Shown here in pieces: positions 7,215 to 14,068 of a DNA stretch of 14,068 nucleotides. Below the pieces are notes generated by a model, which did not search any database, was not told where the DNA came from, and saw only the letters and a list, made by a program, of their open reading frames with translations. The stretch lies in NCBI GenBank assembly GCA_019137115.1, contig JAGVSV010000113.1, forward strand, positions 1 through 14,068, given 5' to 3'. A program made the translations under genes and the position numbers. Positions within the stretch are counted from its first letter, which is position 1. Every line of letters begins with the position of its first letter. The DNA comes from Bacillota bacterium (GTDB taxonomy: Bacteria > Bacillota > Clostridia > Christensenellales > Aristaeellaceae).

Positions 7215-7243
7215 ATTATACGTGCGGCGCCAGACACCGTCAA
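7215..7243 (-). promoter_or_regulatory. strong sigma-A promoter of the DUF5711-cvpA operon
   Basis: Minus strand: -35 TTGACG (7243-7238), a 17-base spacer, and a perfect -10 TATAAT (7220-7215). The predicted start near 7208 gives a leader of about 33 bases. It is among the best promoters in the window, pointing to housekeeping expression. Confidence 0.8.
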
Positions 7244-7275
7244 ACCGCAGCCGCTACCACAACGCCGCTTTTCCC

Positions 7276-8715
7276 CTACACCCGCTTGAACATCCACTTG
7301 TCGCCTTCGAACCTGCGGTAGAACAGGAACACGCGGATGCCCATCTCGGACATGGACAGCAGCCAGGTCATCGCCAGGTCGAGCTTGAACACGTACACGG
7401 CCAGCATGGCCATCAGCGGGCGGATGATGCTCACGCACACACCCATGACGGAAGCCACAAACAGGTTGTCACCTGCGCCCCGCAGGCTGCCGGAGAGCAC
7501 CACGGCGCTCATCTGGAAGGGCTGCATCAGGGCGACAATCAGCATGGTATCGGCGGCGTTGCGCAGCACCGTGGCCGCGTCCGGCGTGGCAGGGTCCAGG
7601 AACAGGCTGGTCAGCGGCACCCGGAACACCGCCAATGGTACGGCGATCATCACCGACACCACGATCGCCAGCCGCTGGGTGATTTTTGCGTACAGCAGCG
7701 CGCGATCCGGGCGTTTCGCGCCCAGGTTTTGCCCCACCAGCGAGGTGCCCGCAATGCCCAGGCCATCGGCAAAGGAAAACGACAGGTTCAAAAACTGCAT
7801 GCAGATGTTGTGCGCCGCAAACAGCGCCACGCCCAGGCCGTAGATGATGCGGGAGTACATGAAGAATCCAAAGCGCATGCTCAGCTGCTCCACCATGGCG
7901 TTGCCACCCACCTTGATAATGCTGCGCATCGTTGGGCCGTCGATGCGCCAACTGTCCTTGAGCGACACGTGCAGGTAGGCATCCCCGCGCAGCACGGCCA
8001 GGAACGACAGGATGGCGCCGAACACCATGCCGATGACGCTGGCAATGGCCGCGCCGGCCACCTCCAGCCGCGGGAAACCGAAATTGCCGCCGATCAACAG
8101 ATAGTTGAAGCACACGTTGACCAGGTTGCTGATGATGTTCACCTGCATGGTGATTTTGGTGTTTCCCACCCCGCGCAGCGCCGCGTTGATGCACATGGAC
8201 ACCGCGTTGATGGGCAGCGCGTACGCCATGATCACATAATAGGTGGTGGCATCTTTGAGCACCTTGGCGTCATCGGGCGTGGACGTGTTGCCGCCTGCCA
8301 GCCGCATCAGAGGCTCCGCCAGGATAATGACGGTGGTCATCACCACCACCGACATGCCAAGCGCCAGCACGATCGCGTTGCGCAGGGTCAGGTTGGCGGC
8401 TTCCCGGCGCTCCTCACCGCGCCTTCGCGCCACGATGGCCGTGACGCCCACGTTGAGCGCAAAGAAGATCGACAGCATAATCATACGGGGCTGTCCGGGC
8501 AGCGCCACCGAAGCCAGCGCGTTTTTGCCCAGCTGGCCCACCATGATGGTGTCCGCGCTACCAATCAGGCTCATCAGCACCATCTCTGCGATGGAGGGCA
8601 GCGCGATGCGAAGCACATCGTTGTACGCCGTGCGGGTATCGGGCAGCTCGCCCAGGCGCCGGTGGTCACGCACCAGACTGTCGGAAGAATAAAGACGCCT
8701 CAGAAACGATCGCAC
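7276..8715 (-). CDS. MATE family efflux transporter
   Basis: Multidrug and toxic compound extrusion transporter, normally exporting cationic compounds by Na+ or H+ antiport. The 479-aa protein has about twelve hydrophobic segments in two pseudo-repeats. Family signatures are ALPSIAEMVLMSLIGSADTI near 38-57 with MVGQLG after it, VTAIVARRRGE (91-101), ALRGVGNTKITM in the first half, and GTSLVGQNLGAKRPDRA and SLRGAGDNL in the second half. A hydrophilic stretch of about 30 residues precedes the first helix. I start it at GTG 8715, with GGAGGG 5 bases upstream; a longer frame to TTG 8790 would begin inside the -35 box of its promoter. The substrate cannot be told. It is divergent from the HtrA-like gene. 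No terminator is visible after it, so transcription may continue into the DUF5711-like gene 100 bases on. Confidence 0.93.
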   Translation of the reverse strand: MRSFLRRLYSSDSLVRDHRRLGELPDTRTAYNDVLRIALPSIAEMVLMSLIGSADTIMVGQLGKNALASVALPGQPRMIMLSIFFALNVGVTAIVARRRGEERREAANLTLRNAIVLALGMSVVVMTTVIILAEPLMRLAGGNTSTPDDAKVLKDATTYYVIMAYALPINAVSMCINAALRGVGNTKITMQVNIISNLVNVCFNYLLIGGNFGFPRLEVAGAAIASVIGMVFGAILSFLAVLRGDAYLHVSLKDSWRIDGPTMRSIIKVGGNAMVEQLSMRFGFFMYSRIIYGLGVALFAAHNICMQFLNLSFSFADGLGIAGTSLVGQNLGAKRPDRALLYAKITQRLAIVVSVMIAVPLAVFRVPLTSLFLDPATPDAATVLRNAADTMLIVALMQPFQMSAVVLSGSLRGAGDNLFVASVMGVCVSIIRPLMAMLAVYVFKLDLAMTWLLSMSEMGIRVFLFYRRFEGDKWMFKRV

Positions 8716-8720
8716 TGCTG

Positions 8721-8726
8721 CCCTCC
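8721..8726 (-). promoter_or_regulatory. ribosome binding site deciding the MATE start
   Basis: GGAGGG on the minus strand, 5 bases ahead of GTG 8715. No comparable site precedes the upstream in-frame TTG. Confidence 0.75.
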
Positions 8727-8761
8727 GTGTCCGCTTGCGCGGGCGATGTATGTTGTATGCA

Positions 8762-8790
8762 ATTGTAGCACACCGCAGGACATGCCACAA
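8762..8790 (-). promoter_or_regulatory. promoter of the MATE transporter gene
   Basis: Minus strand: -35 TTGTGG (8790-8785, only TTG matching), a 17-base spacer, and -10 TACAAT (8767-8762) preceded by TGC, an extended -10 element that can make up for the weak -35. The leader would be about 40 bases. Confidence 0.55.
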
Positions 8791-8824
8791 AAGGAATCAT
8801 GGAAACGAATTCACGGATTGTTCA

Positions 8825-8852
8825 TTGCCATGTAAAATCGGGTATTTATGAT
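8825..8852 (+). promoter_or_regulatory. possible promoter of the HtrA-like protease gene
   Basis: TTGCCA (8825-8830), a 16-base spacer, TATGAT (8847-8852). The predicted start near 8859 leaves a leader of about 25 bases to ATG 8884. The -35 lies 34 bases from that of the divergent MATE promoter. The spacing is slightly short, so confidence is moderate. Confidence 0.45.
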
Positions 8853-8883
8853 AAACATGTGTGAAAGCAGAAAGGATCCCCTT

Positions 8884-10170
8884 ATGAAGGCATTCAACAA
8901 GAAACGCATTCTGGCCCTCTTGCCGCTGGCGCTCGCCCTGGTGCTGGCCATTGGCTTTGGCGTCAACGCCATTGCCGCCGGCATGCTCACCAAGGAAGAG
9001 ATCGCCACCGTGGTGGACACCCAGACCGACGAAACCAAGGTGACCAGCCCCATCATCGATGTGGCCAACTCCGCGCGCTTGAGCGTGGTGGGCGTCAACA
9101 ACTACCAGGCGCGCATGCGCTCCTACTATGGCTATGGCTTTGGCGACATCGTGCCGCCCGCTGAGCCCACCGTTGTAGGCACAGGCTCCGGCGTGGTTGT
9201 CAGCCAGTATGGCCACGTGCTGACCAACTATCACGTGGTACGGAATGCCGCGCGCGTGACCGTCACCAGCGAAGGCAAGGAATTTGGCGCCGCAGTGATC
9301 GACACCGATCCGGAACTGGACATCGCCGTGCTGCAGGTGCCCGGCCTGAACCTCCCCGCCGTTCCCCTGGGCGACAGCGACAAGCTGCAAATCGGTGAGT
9401 GGGCCATTGTTATCGGCAACCCGCTGGGTGAAGAGTTTGAGCGTTCCGTCACCGTGGGCGTGGTCTCCGCCCTCAACCGTGAGGTAACTGATCGCGCGGT
9501 GGACCGCTATGGCCGCCGCTATGCCAAGACCAACCAGATGATCCAGGTGGACGCCGCGATCAGCTCCGGCAACTCCGGCGGCGGCATGTTCAACATCCTG
9601 GGGCAGTTGCAGGGCATCCCCACGCTCAAGTTTGACAGTTCCGCGGGCGGCGGTGGCTTCTTCTTCGGACAGAGCCAGGGCCCGAGCATCGACAACATCG
9701 GCATGTGTGTGCCCATCAACGCCGCTAAGCCCCTGTTGCAAAGCGTGCTTGAAAAGTACGAAGGAGACGCGAACGTTGATCAGCCCAACGTGCCGGCCAA
9801 CGCAACAGCTGACAAGCCCCGCATTGGCGTGACCATCGGGACGCTATCGGCCAACCATCCGCTGGTTGCCAACCAGACCCTGCCGCAGGGCGCCTATGTA
9901 TCCATCGTGGACGAAGGGAGCCCGGCTGAAAAGGGCGGCATGCTGGCCGGTGACATCGTGGTGGAAGCCAACGGTGAGATCATCCGCAGCAGCACCGAAC
10001 TGATCGGCGTGATTGGGGCCACCGAGCGCGGTCAGACGGTCAAACTGAAGGTGTTCCGCGCGGAAAACCTGGCTGACATCATCGACCGCCGTGGCAACCC
10101 GGACACCCTGGGCGAGGGCGAGTACATTGACCTGGAAGTGACCCCGAATTTCCCCGAGCAAGCCCTGTAA
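8884..10170 (+). CDS. HtrA/DegP-like membrane-anchored serine protease with PDZ domain
   Basis: S1C-family protease that degrades misfolded proteins at the cell surface. The 428-aa product has an N-terminal signal anchor (about 8-32). A chymotrypsin-like domain follows, with H117 in TNYHVV, D146 in DPELDIAVL and S231 in SSGNSGGG. A PDZ domain spans about 313-418, including AYVSIVDEGSPAEKGGMLAG. The catalytic loop reads GNSGGGMFN instead of the common GNSGGPL, a conservative variant. A Gly/Phe-rich stretch at 250-266 interrupts the strands after the active site. I chose ATG 8884 because AAAGGA (8871-8876) lies 7 bases upstream; the in-frame ATG at 8848 falls in the -10 box. A stem-loop follows the stop. 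The residues for activity are all present; the substrate is unknown. Confidence 0.95.
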   Translation: MKAFNKKRILALLPLALALVLAIGFGVNAIAAGMLTKEEIATVVDTQTDETKVTSPIIDVANSARLSVVGVNNYQARMRSYYGYGFGDIVPPAEPTVVGTGSGVVVSQYGHVLTNYHVVRNAARVTVTSEGKEFGAAVIDTDPELDIAVLQVPGLNLPAVPLGDSDKLQIGEWAIVIGNPLGEEFERSVTVGVVSALNREVTDRAVDRYGRRYAKTNQMIQVDAAISSGNSGGGMFNILGQLQGIPTLKFDSSAGGGGFFFGQSQGPSIDNIGMCVPINAAKPLLQSVLEKYEGDANVDQPNVPANATADKPRIGVTIGTLSANHPLVANQTLPQGAYVSIVDEGSPAEKGGMLAGDIVVEANGEIIRSSTELIGVIGATERGQTVKLKVFRAENLADIIDRRGNPDTLGEGEYIDLEVTPNFPEQAL

Positions 10171-10185
10171 AACGACGAAAACTGC

Positions 10186-10227
10186 CGAAAGCCTGCGCGC
10201 GTGCAAACGCCGCGGGCTTTCGCCTTT
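10186..10227 (+). terminator. stem-loop terminator after the HtrA-like gene
   Basis: A 12-bp stem with one G-T wobble pairs 10186-10197 with 10211-10222, and the 13-base loop can add three more GC pairs. Only TTT (10225-10227) follows, so termination may be incomplete. It lies 15 bases after the stop codon. Confidence 0.6.
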
Positions 10228-10264
10228 GACGGGTGCTTGCGTTGTAAACTTTTGACCGGATTCA

Positions 10265-10293
10265 TTTACTTCACCTTGCCTACACGCTATGAT
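10265..10293 (+). promoter_or_regulatory. promoter of the M1 peptidase-glycosyltransferase operon
   Basis: TTTACT (10265-10270), a 17-base spacer, TATGAT (10288-10293). The predicted start near 10300 is 19 bases before ATG 10319. A second -35-like TTGACC at 10252-10257 has no -10 at proper distance. No other promoter is visible before the right edge, so all four genes probably depend on this one. Confidence 0.55.
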
Positions 10294-10303
10294 GCAGGGG
10301 AAG

Positions 10304-10312
10304 AAAGGAGGG
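10304..10312 (+). promoter_or_regulatory. ribosome binding site deciding the M1 peptidase start
   Basis: AAAGGAGGG, 6 bases ahead of ATG 10319. The earlier in-frame ATG at 10289 lies within the -10 box and has no such site. Confidence 0.85.
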
Positions 10313-10318
10313 CAACGG

Positions 10319-11788
10319 ATGAAGCGAAAAGCGGGCTATTCCATTGTGGTCGTTGCCCTTCTGTTGCTTGCGTATTTCGCTTTCCTTGGGCCGCAGTCTT
10401 CCCAAGTCCCGACACCTTCCCCTGCGCTTGCCGCGGCGGCGGAAGGGTTGGACGCGTACACATTTGACCTGGTCATGCACCCGTCGGAATACCGGATCGG
10501 CGTGACGATGAACGCCCGCATCCAAAACCGCTGGGACAAGGTGCTGCCCGATATTGTCCTGCGCACCTATGCCGGGGCGTATGCGTCCCCGGAAACCAGC
10601 CCCGCCGCCACCGAGGAGCTGTTTGACCGGTGCTATCCCCATGGCTTTTCACCCGGGGATTTCCTGCTGCACGATGTAACGGTGAACGGCAAGGCGGTTT
10701 CCCCCGTGTTTGACGATGCCGCGCGCACCGTGCTGCGGCTGACGGTTGAGGGGTTCAGGCCTAATACATGGTGCGATGTTTCGCTCCGCATGGTGCTGAC
10801 GGTGCCGGACTGCCTGCACCGGTTTGGGCGCAGCGACGGCGTCTGGCTGCTGGGCAACTGCCTGCCGATCCTTTCGGTGGTGGATGAGGGCGAATGGCGC
10901 ACCGACCCCTATGTGTCCATCGGCGATCCGTTCGTATCCGCCGTGGCCAACTATGCGGTCAGCTTTTCCGGGCCCGAGGGCGTCCTGCTGGCCGCCAGCG
11001 CGCCGATGCAAAAAACAGCCGACGGCAGGTTCACCGGCACCGCTCAGGCGGTGCGCGACTTCGCGCTGGTGGTGTATGAGCAGGGCGTCAGCGTGTCTGC
11101 CAGGATGGATGGCACGCTGGTGCAGTCCATCGCCCGCACCCGGGAGCGCGCCGGGAAGCCCCTTCAGATTGCCAAAGAAGTGCTCAAACACTATAATCAG
11201 GCATACGGCGCGTACCCGTATCCCACGCTGACGGTGGCGGCTGTGCCGTTCGCGTTTTCCGGCATGGAGTACCCGGCGCTGGTCTGGATTTCCGATGCCT
11301 TGTACGGTCAGGGCCTTGAGGGCACATTGGAGCTGACCGTGGCCCACGAGCTTGCGCACCAGTGGTTTTACGCTGTGGTTGGTTCCGACGCCTTCCGTAA
11401 CCCGTGGCAGGATGAAGCGTTAAGCGAACACGCGATGCTGCAGTACGTGCGCAAGCGCTATGGCGCTGACAGCTATGACACGCTGGCGCGGCTGCGCCTG
11501 GACGCTCCAATGCGGGAGAACATCCGCGAAGGCATCACGCCGGGCAGCCCGCTGGATCATTTCCATGACATGGACGAGTATGCCAGCGTGGTGTATGGGC
11601 GCGGCGCCGCGGCATTGCAGGCGCTGGACCAACACACCAGCGGCAGGATGGACGGGTTCCTTAAAGCCTATGTCGCTTCTCACGCGTTTGGGTACGCGAC
11701 CCGGCAGGATTTCGAGCAAGGCCTGAACGAATACCTCAAGGAGGACGTGCGCGAATTGCTGATTGACTATCTGGATACATCCATGTAG
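10319..11788 (+). CDS. M1-type (gluzincin) zinc metallopeptidase, membrane-anchored
   Basis: Probable zinc aminopeptidase of the M1 family acting outside the cell. The 489-aa protein starts with a signal anchor (about 7-23), followed by a Pro/Ala-rich linker. It has an N-terminal beta-rich domain (about 45-270) and a thermolysin-like domain (about 280-440). Zinc ligands are H343 and H347 in HELAHQW, and E366, which follows after exactly 18 residues in WQDEALSE, the M1 spacing. E344 is the catalytic base. The exopeptidase motif reads GMEYP (315-319) instead of GxMEN but keeps the glutamate. Y426 in VVYGRGA is the likely transition-state tyrosine. The large C-terminal helical domain of classical members is largely absent, so this is a short type. 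It is first of a four-gene operon, 7 bases before the glycosyltransferase gene. The substrate is unknown. Confidence 0.9.
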   Translation: MKRKAGYSIVVVALLLLAYFAFLGPQSSQVPTPSPALAAAAEGLDAYTFDLVMHPSEYRIGVTMNARIQNRWDKVLPDIVLRTYAGAYASPETSPAATEELFDRCYPHGFSPGDFLLHDVTVNGKAVSPVFDDAARTVLRLTVEGFRPNTWCDVSLRMVLTVPDCLHRFGRSDGVWLLGNCLPILSVVDEGEWRTDPYVSIGDPFVSAVANYAVSFSGPEGVLLAASAPMQKTADGRFTGTAQAVRDFALVVYEQGVSVSARMDGTLVQSIARTRERAGKPLQIAKEVLKHYNQAYGAYPYPTLTVAAVPFAFSGMEYPALVWISDALYGQGLEGTLELTVAHELAHQWFYAVVGSDAFRNPWQDEALSEHAMLQYVRKRYGADSYDTLARLRLDAPMRENIREGITPGSPLDHFHDMDEYASVVYGRGAAALQALDQHTSGRMDGFLKAYVASHAFGYATRQDFEQGLNEYLKEDVRELLIDYLDTSM

Positions 11789-11795
11789 GTGGCCG

Positions 11796-12926
11796 ATGCA
11801 GAAACATGCAACCAACGCCCCGCACGTGGTCGTGCTTATCCCCTCGCTGCACCCGGATCATTTGCTTTCGGCTTATGTGCAGGAGCTGATCGCGCACGGC
11901 TACAAGCGCATTGTGATCGTCGATGACGGCTCGGGGCCGGAGTACCGGGAGATATTTGATGGGCTGAACGCGCTGGATGAATGCGCGGTGCTTTCCTATG
12001 ACGTCAACCTTGGCAAAGGGCACGCGCTCAAACACGGCATGGCGTATATCGCCGAAACCTATCCGGATGCTGAAGGCATCGTCACGGCGGACTCGGACGG
12101 ACAGCATACCGCGTCGGACGTGACCAAGGTGGCGGAAGCCATGCAAAAGGGCGGCGAAGGCCTTTATCTGGGCACCCGGGACTTCAGCGGGCAGGACATC
12201 CCCTCCAAAAGCCGGCTGGGCAACCGGCTTACGTCGTTCTTTTTTGCGCTGCTGTACGGGCATTGGCTGCCGGACACCCAAACCGGCCTGCGGGGGTTTT
12301 CCCTGGACCTGATCCCAACCATGGCGGCCATCCCCGGCGACCGGTTCGAGTATGAGATGAACATGCTGATCCATTTTTCCGGCCGGCACATCCCGATGCA
12401 CATCGTGCCCATCCAGACCATTTATCTTCAGGAGAACAAGGGCACGCATTTCCGGCCCATCCGCGATTCGGCGCGCATCTACAAGCATTTATTTGGCAAT
12501 TTCTTCAAGTACGCTTCGGCCAGCGCCGTCTCCACCGCGGTGGATGTGCTGCTGTTTACGCTGCTGAACCGCTGGATCCTGCCGGGCATTGTGTCCGACC
12601 CTTTGCGGAACGTGCTTTGGGGCATCAATATCGTGGTTTTTTGGGCCACGCTGCTGGCGCGCGTGTGCTCGGCGCTGCTCAACTACCGGCTGAACAAATC
12701 GCTGGTGTTCCGGATTGAGCGCTCGCGCGGGTCGCTGGTGCGCTACGGCCTGCTGGTGGTGGCGGTCATGCTGGTATCGGCCACCCTGGTCAGCTTCATG
12801 AGCAATCCCCTGCACCTGGCTGCCACGCCCAGCAAAATCGTGGTGGACACGCTGCTGTTTTTTGCCAACTACCGCATCCAGAAAGCCTGGGTGTTCCGTG
12901 AAACCGATGGAGGAGTTACACAATGA
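11796..12926 (+). CDS. bifunctional GT2 glycosyltransferase / GtrA-like flippase fusion
   Basis: The 376-aa protein joins two jobs. The N-terminal GT-A domain (about 8-225) resembles dolichyl/undecaprenyl-phosphate sugar synthases: VVVLIPSLHP strand, VDDGSG (42-47), NLGKGHALKHGM, the metal-binding DSD in ADSDGQH (98-104), and TQTGLRGFS (161-169). The C-terminal GtrA domain (about 236-368) has four membrane helices (roughly 243-264, 275-296, 315-336, 345-362) and the typical NYRLNKSLVF and NYRIQKAWVF motifs ending loops. Such proteins are thought to put a sugar on undecaprenyl phosphate and help move it across the membrane; the sugar cannot be told. The ATG at 11796 has only a short AGGTGG (11787-11792) upstream. 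The stop overlaps the start of the next gene as ATGA, which points to coupled translation. Confidence 0.9.
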   Translation: MQKHATNAPHVVVLIPSLHPDHLLSAYVQELIAHGYKRIVIVDDGSGPEYREIFDGLNALDECAVLSYDVNLGKGHALKHGMAYIAETYPDAEGIVTADSDGQHTASDVTKVAEAMQKGGEGLYLGTRDFSGQDIPSKSRLGNRLTSFFFALLYGHWLPDTQTGLRGFSLDLIPTMAAIPGDRFEYEMNMLIHFSGRHIPMHIVPIQTIYLQENKGTHFRPIRDSARIYKHLFGNFFKYASASAVSTAVDVLLFTLLNRWILPGIVSDPLRNVLWGINIVVFWATLLARVCSALLNYRLNKSLVFRIERSRGSLVRYGLLVVAVMLVSATLVSFMSNPLHLAATPSKIVVDTLLFFANYRIQKAWVFRETDGGVTQ

Positions 12927-13927
12927 ACCGTTCCCTTCGCGCTTTGTGTGTCGTATGTTTCCTGCTGCTGGTGCTGTTGATGCCTCTGGTGGTGCCTTCC
13001 GGCGCCCTGCTGGATGACGCAGCCAACCGGACGCTGGAGCAAAAATGGGCCGAGGAGGAAAGCACATCGGGCTTCCGTTGGGAAGAGTTTCTGCTGCCCA
13101 TGGCGCGCGCCGAGGTCGTTCCCCCGGCCGCCGTCACGCCGCTGCCGATCGACTACTCCCCCGGCTTTATGCCTGACCCGGGCAAATTCACGCAGGATGG
13201 CTATCAGGATGACAGCATCACCGTCTCGCTGGAAGTGCGCGAAACCGACGGCGTGACCTGGCGCATCGTGGAAGTGATTATCGCCCACCCGTCCCAGCTG
13301 CGTACGGTGATCTCCAAGCGTGACGCGCGCATCTCCGACATGGCAGCGCGCCAGAACGCGGTGGTTGCGATCAATGGCGATTTCTACGTCAATGACCCGG
13401 ACAAGAAAACCTATGAGTACCGCATGGGCGAAAAGCTGCGCGCCCGCTACAACACGAAGAAGGATATGCTGATCATCGACGAAAACGCAGATTTTCACCT
13501 GTTCGTGCTGTCGCCCAAAGCCGAGGTGGAGGCATTCCTGGCGGATGGACATCAGATCGTCAACGCGTTTACCTTTGGCCCGGCGCTGGTCAAGGATGGT
13601 TCGTTGCTGACCACGGACAAGAAGTACAGCTACAACCCCAACGGGCGCGAGCCGCGCATGGCCATCGGCCAGATGGCGGAGCTGCACTATGTGCTGGTGC
13701 TGGCGGAAGGCCGCACGGGCTCCTCCTCCGGCGTCACGCACCAGGAGCTGGCGGACTTTATGTACGATATCGGCTGCTGGCAGGCGTACAACCTGGACGG
13801 CGGCAACTCGGCCACCATCGTGTTCAACGGCGGGTATTTCCAGTCCGGCCGCAGCCAGAACAACGAGCGCTCCCAGAGCGATGCGATCTACTTTGCCACG
13901 GCCATTGACCTTGGGTTGGGGAACTGA
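12923..13927 (+). CDS. exported phosphodiester glycosidase-like (NAGPA-domain) protein
   Basis: The 334-aa protein has a signal peptide or anchor (1-29, hydrophobic core 7-25), a variable region to about 95, then a domain like that of N-acetylglucosamine-1-phosphodiester alpha-N-acetylglucosaminidase (NAGPA; also met in EpsL-type exopolysaccharide proteins). Conserved blocks are AINGDFY (149-155), FGPALV (218-223), PRMAIG (244-249), THQELADFMYDIGCWQAYNL (272-291) and the signature DGGNSAT (292-298). Bacterial members are linked to surface glycan processing, but the exact substrate is rarely known. ATG 12923 overlaps the preceding stop and has GGAGGAG (12909-12915) 7 bases upstream. Co-translation with the GT2-GtrA gene suggests that both act on the same surface glycan, which is inference. 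The next gene starts 2 bases on. Confidence 0.88.
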   Translation: MNRSLRALCVVCFLLLVLLMPLVVPSGALLDDAANRTLEQKWAEEESTSGFRWEEFLLPMARAEVVPPAAVTPLPIDYSPGFMPDPGKFTQDGYQDDSITVSLEVRETDGVTWRIVEVIIAHPSQLRTVISKRDARISDMAARQNAVVAINGDFYVNDPDKKTYEYRMGEKLRARYNTKKDMLIIDENADFHLFVLSPKAEVEAFLADGHQIVNAFTFGPALVKDGSLLTTDKKYSYNPNGREPRMAIGQMAELHYVLVLAEGRTGSSSGVTHQELADFMYDIGCWQAYNLDGGNSATIVFNGGYFQSGRSQNNERSQSDAIYFATAIDLGLGN

Positions 13928-13929
13928 CC

Positions 13930-14068
13930 GTGTTTGACGATGCTGCTTCCATCTCTTTGTCCGGTCGGAACGTATACCTGTATGGGATATGGGTTGCGAT
14001 CGGGCTATTGGCGGGTGGGCTGCTGCTGATTAGCCGCGCGCGGGCAAGCGAACGCACGAAAGACGCGG
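13930..14068 (+). CDS. lgt: probable prolipoprotein diacylglyceryl transferase, 3' end missing
   Basis: Only 46 codons are visible, from GTG 13930 to the right edge, with no stop. The segment NVYLYGIWVAIGLLAGGLLL (14-33) looks like the first membrane helix of Lgt, which typically has a WYG or YGI motif just before it (as in HWYGIIIGLG of Bacillus). Lgt attaches diacylglycerol to the lipobox cysteine of lipoproteins in the membrane. The start has a G-rich sequence TGGGGA (13917-13922) 7 bases upstream as a weak ribosome binding site. The 2-base gap to the preceding gene puts it in the same operon. Other small membrane proteins with a similar first helix cannot be excluded on so little sequence. 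Confidence 0.6.
   Translation, partial: MFDDAASISLSGRNVYLYGIWVAIGLLAGGLLLISRARASERTKDA

Noticed and set aside
7221..7275. Search for a terminator after the MATE gene
   Set aside because: The repeated GCCGC units are direct, not inverted, and no T run follows on the minus strand.
7222..8835. 537-codon open frame on the plus strand opposite the MATE gene
   Set aside because: Longest frame by size here, but its product is a His/Gln/Asp-rich string without hydrophobic core or known motif. The minus strand encodes a convincing MATE transporter with promoter and ribosome binding site.
10252..10257. TTGACC as -35 box for the M1 operon
   Set aside because: No -10-like hexamer at 16-18 bases downstream; TTTACT with TATGAT at 17 bases fits better.
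12869..13741. 290-codon minus-strand frame opposite the NAGPA-domain gene
   Set aside because: Composition of an antisense shadow; the plus-strand protein has the full set of NAGPA blocks and a signal peptide.
1..14068. Search for CRISPR repeats, tRNA genes, insertion sequences, attachment sites or a toxin-antitoxin or defence cassette
   Set aside because: No regularly spaced repeats, cloverleaf-like stretches, transposase or integrase motifs were seen. All longer gaps are under 300 bases and are explained by promoters, leaders or terminators.

Overview
The window is a GC-rich chromosomal segment of a bacterium, most likely a high-GC member of the Clostridia (Firmicutes). This is inferred from the strong AAGGAGG-type ribosome binding sites, the ruvC-ruvA-ruvB-queA order, a DUF5711-like gene, a GT2-GtrA fusion, a CvpA-family gene and an NAGPA-domain exported protein. 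The exact order or family cannot be fixed by eye. The genes look vertically inherited. I see no insertion sequence, phage gene, CRISPR array, tRNA or rRNA.

Layout. (1) 1-1680, +: the 3' part of a SNF2-family helicase gene, cut by the left edge. (2) 1677-4924, +: ruvC-ruvA-ruvB-queA, tightly packed. They are driven by a near-consensus sigma-A promoter that overlaps the SNF2 stop codon and carries a probable LexA (SOS) box in its spacer. (3) 4923-5292, -: rpsT (ribosomal protein bS20), with its own promoter, a TTG start and a hairpin terminator that overlaps the end of queA. (4) 5339-7243, -: a two-gene unit, a DUF5711-like membrane-anchored beta-propeller protein followed by a CvpA-family membrane protein, from a near-perfect promoter. 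(5) 7276-8790, -: a MATE-family efflux transporter. (6) 8825-10227, +: an HtrA/DegP-like membrane-anchored serine protease, divergent from MATE. (7) 10265-14068, +: a four-gene envelope operon. It holds an M1-type zinc metallopeptidase, a bifunctional GT2-GtrA glycosyltransferase, an exported NAGPA-domain (phosphodiester glycosidase-like) protein, and the start of a probable lgt (prolipoprotein diacylglyceryl transferase) cut by the right edge.

How they work together. The left third is DNA repair: RuvAB moves Holliday junctions and RuvC cuts them. The SNF2 helicase just upstream may be a partner in handling stalled or branched DNA. queA makes the queuosine precursor on tRNA and is co-transcribed by position only. 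The right half is mostly cell surface: export and quality control (HtrA), peptide trimming (M1), lipid-linked sugar synthesis and transport (GT2-GtrA), glycan processing (NAGPA) and lipoprotein maturation (Lgt).

Four coding starts (DUF5711, MATE, HtrA, M1) are placed downstream of the longest possible ORF start. In each case a promoter element overlaps the longer start and a ribosome binding site precedes the shorter one. I found no convincing novel defence or mobile system. The most rewarding observations are the SOS box in the ruv promoter and the SNF2-ruv linkage.
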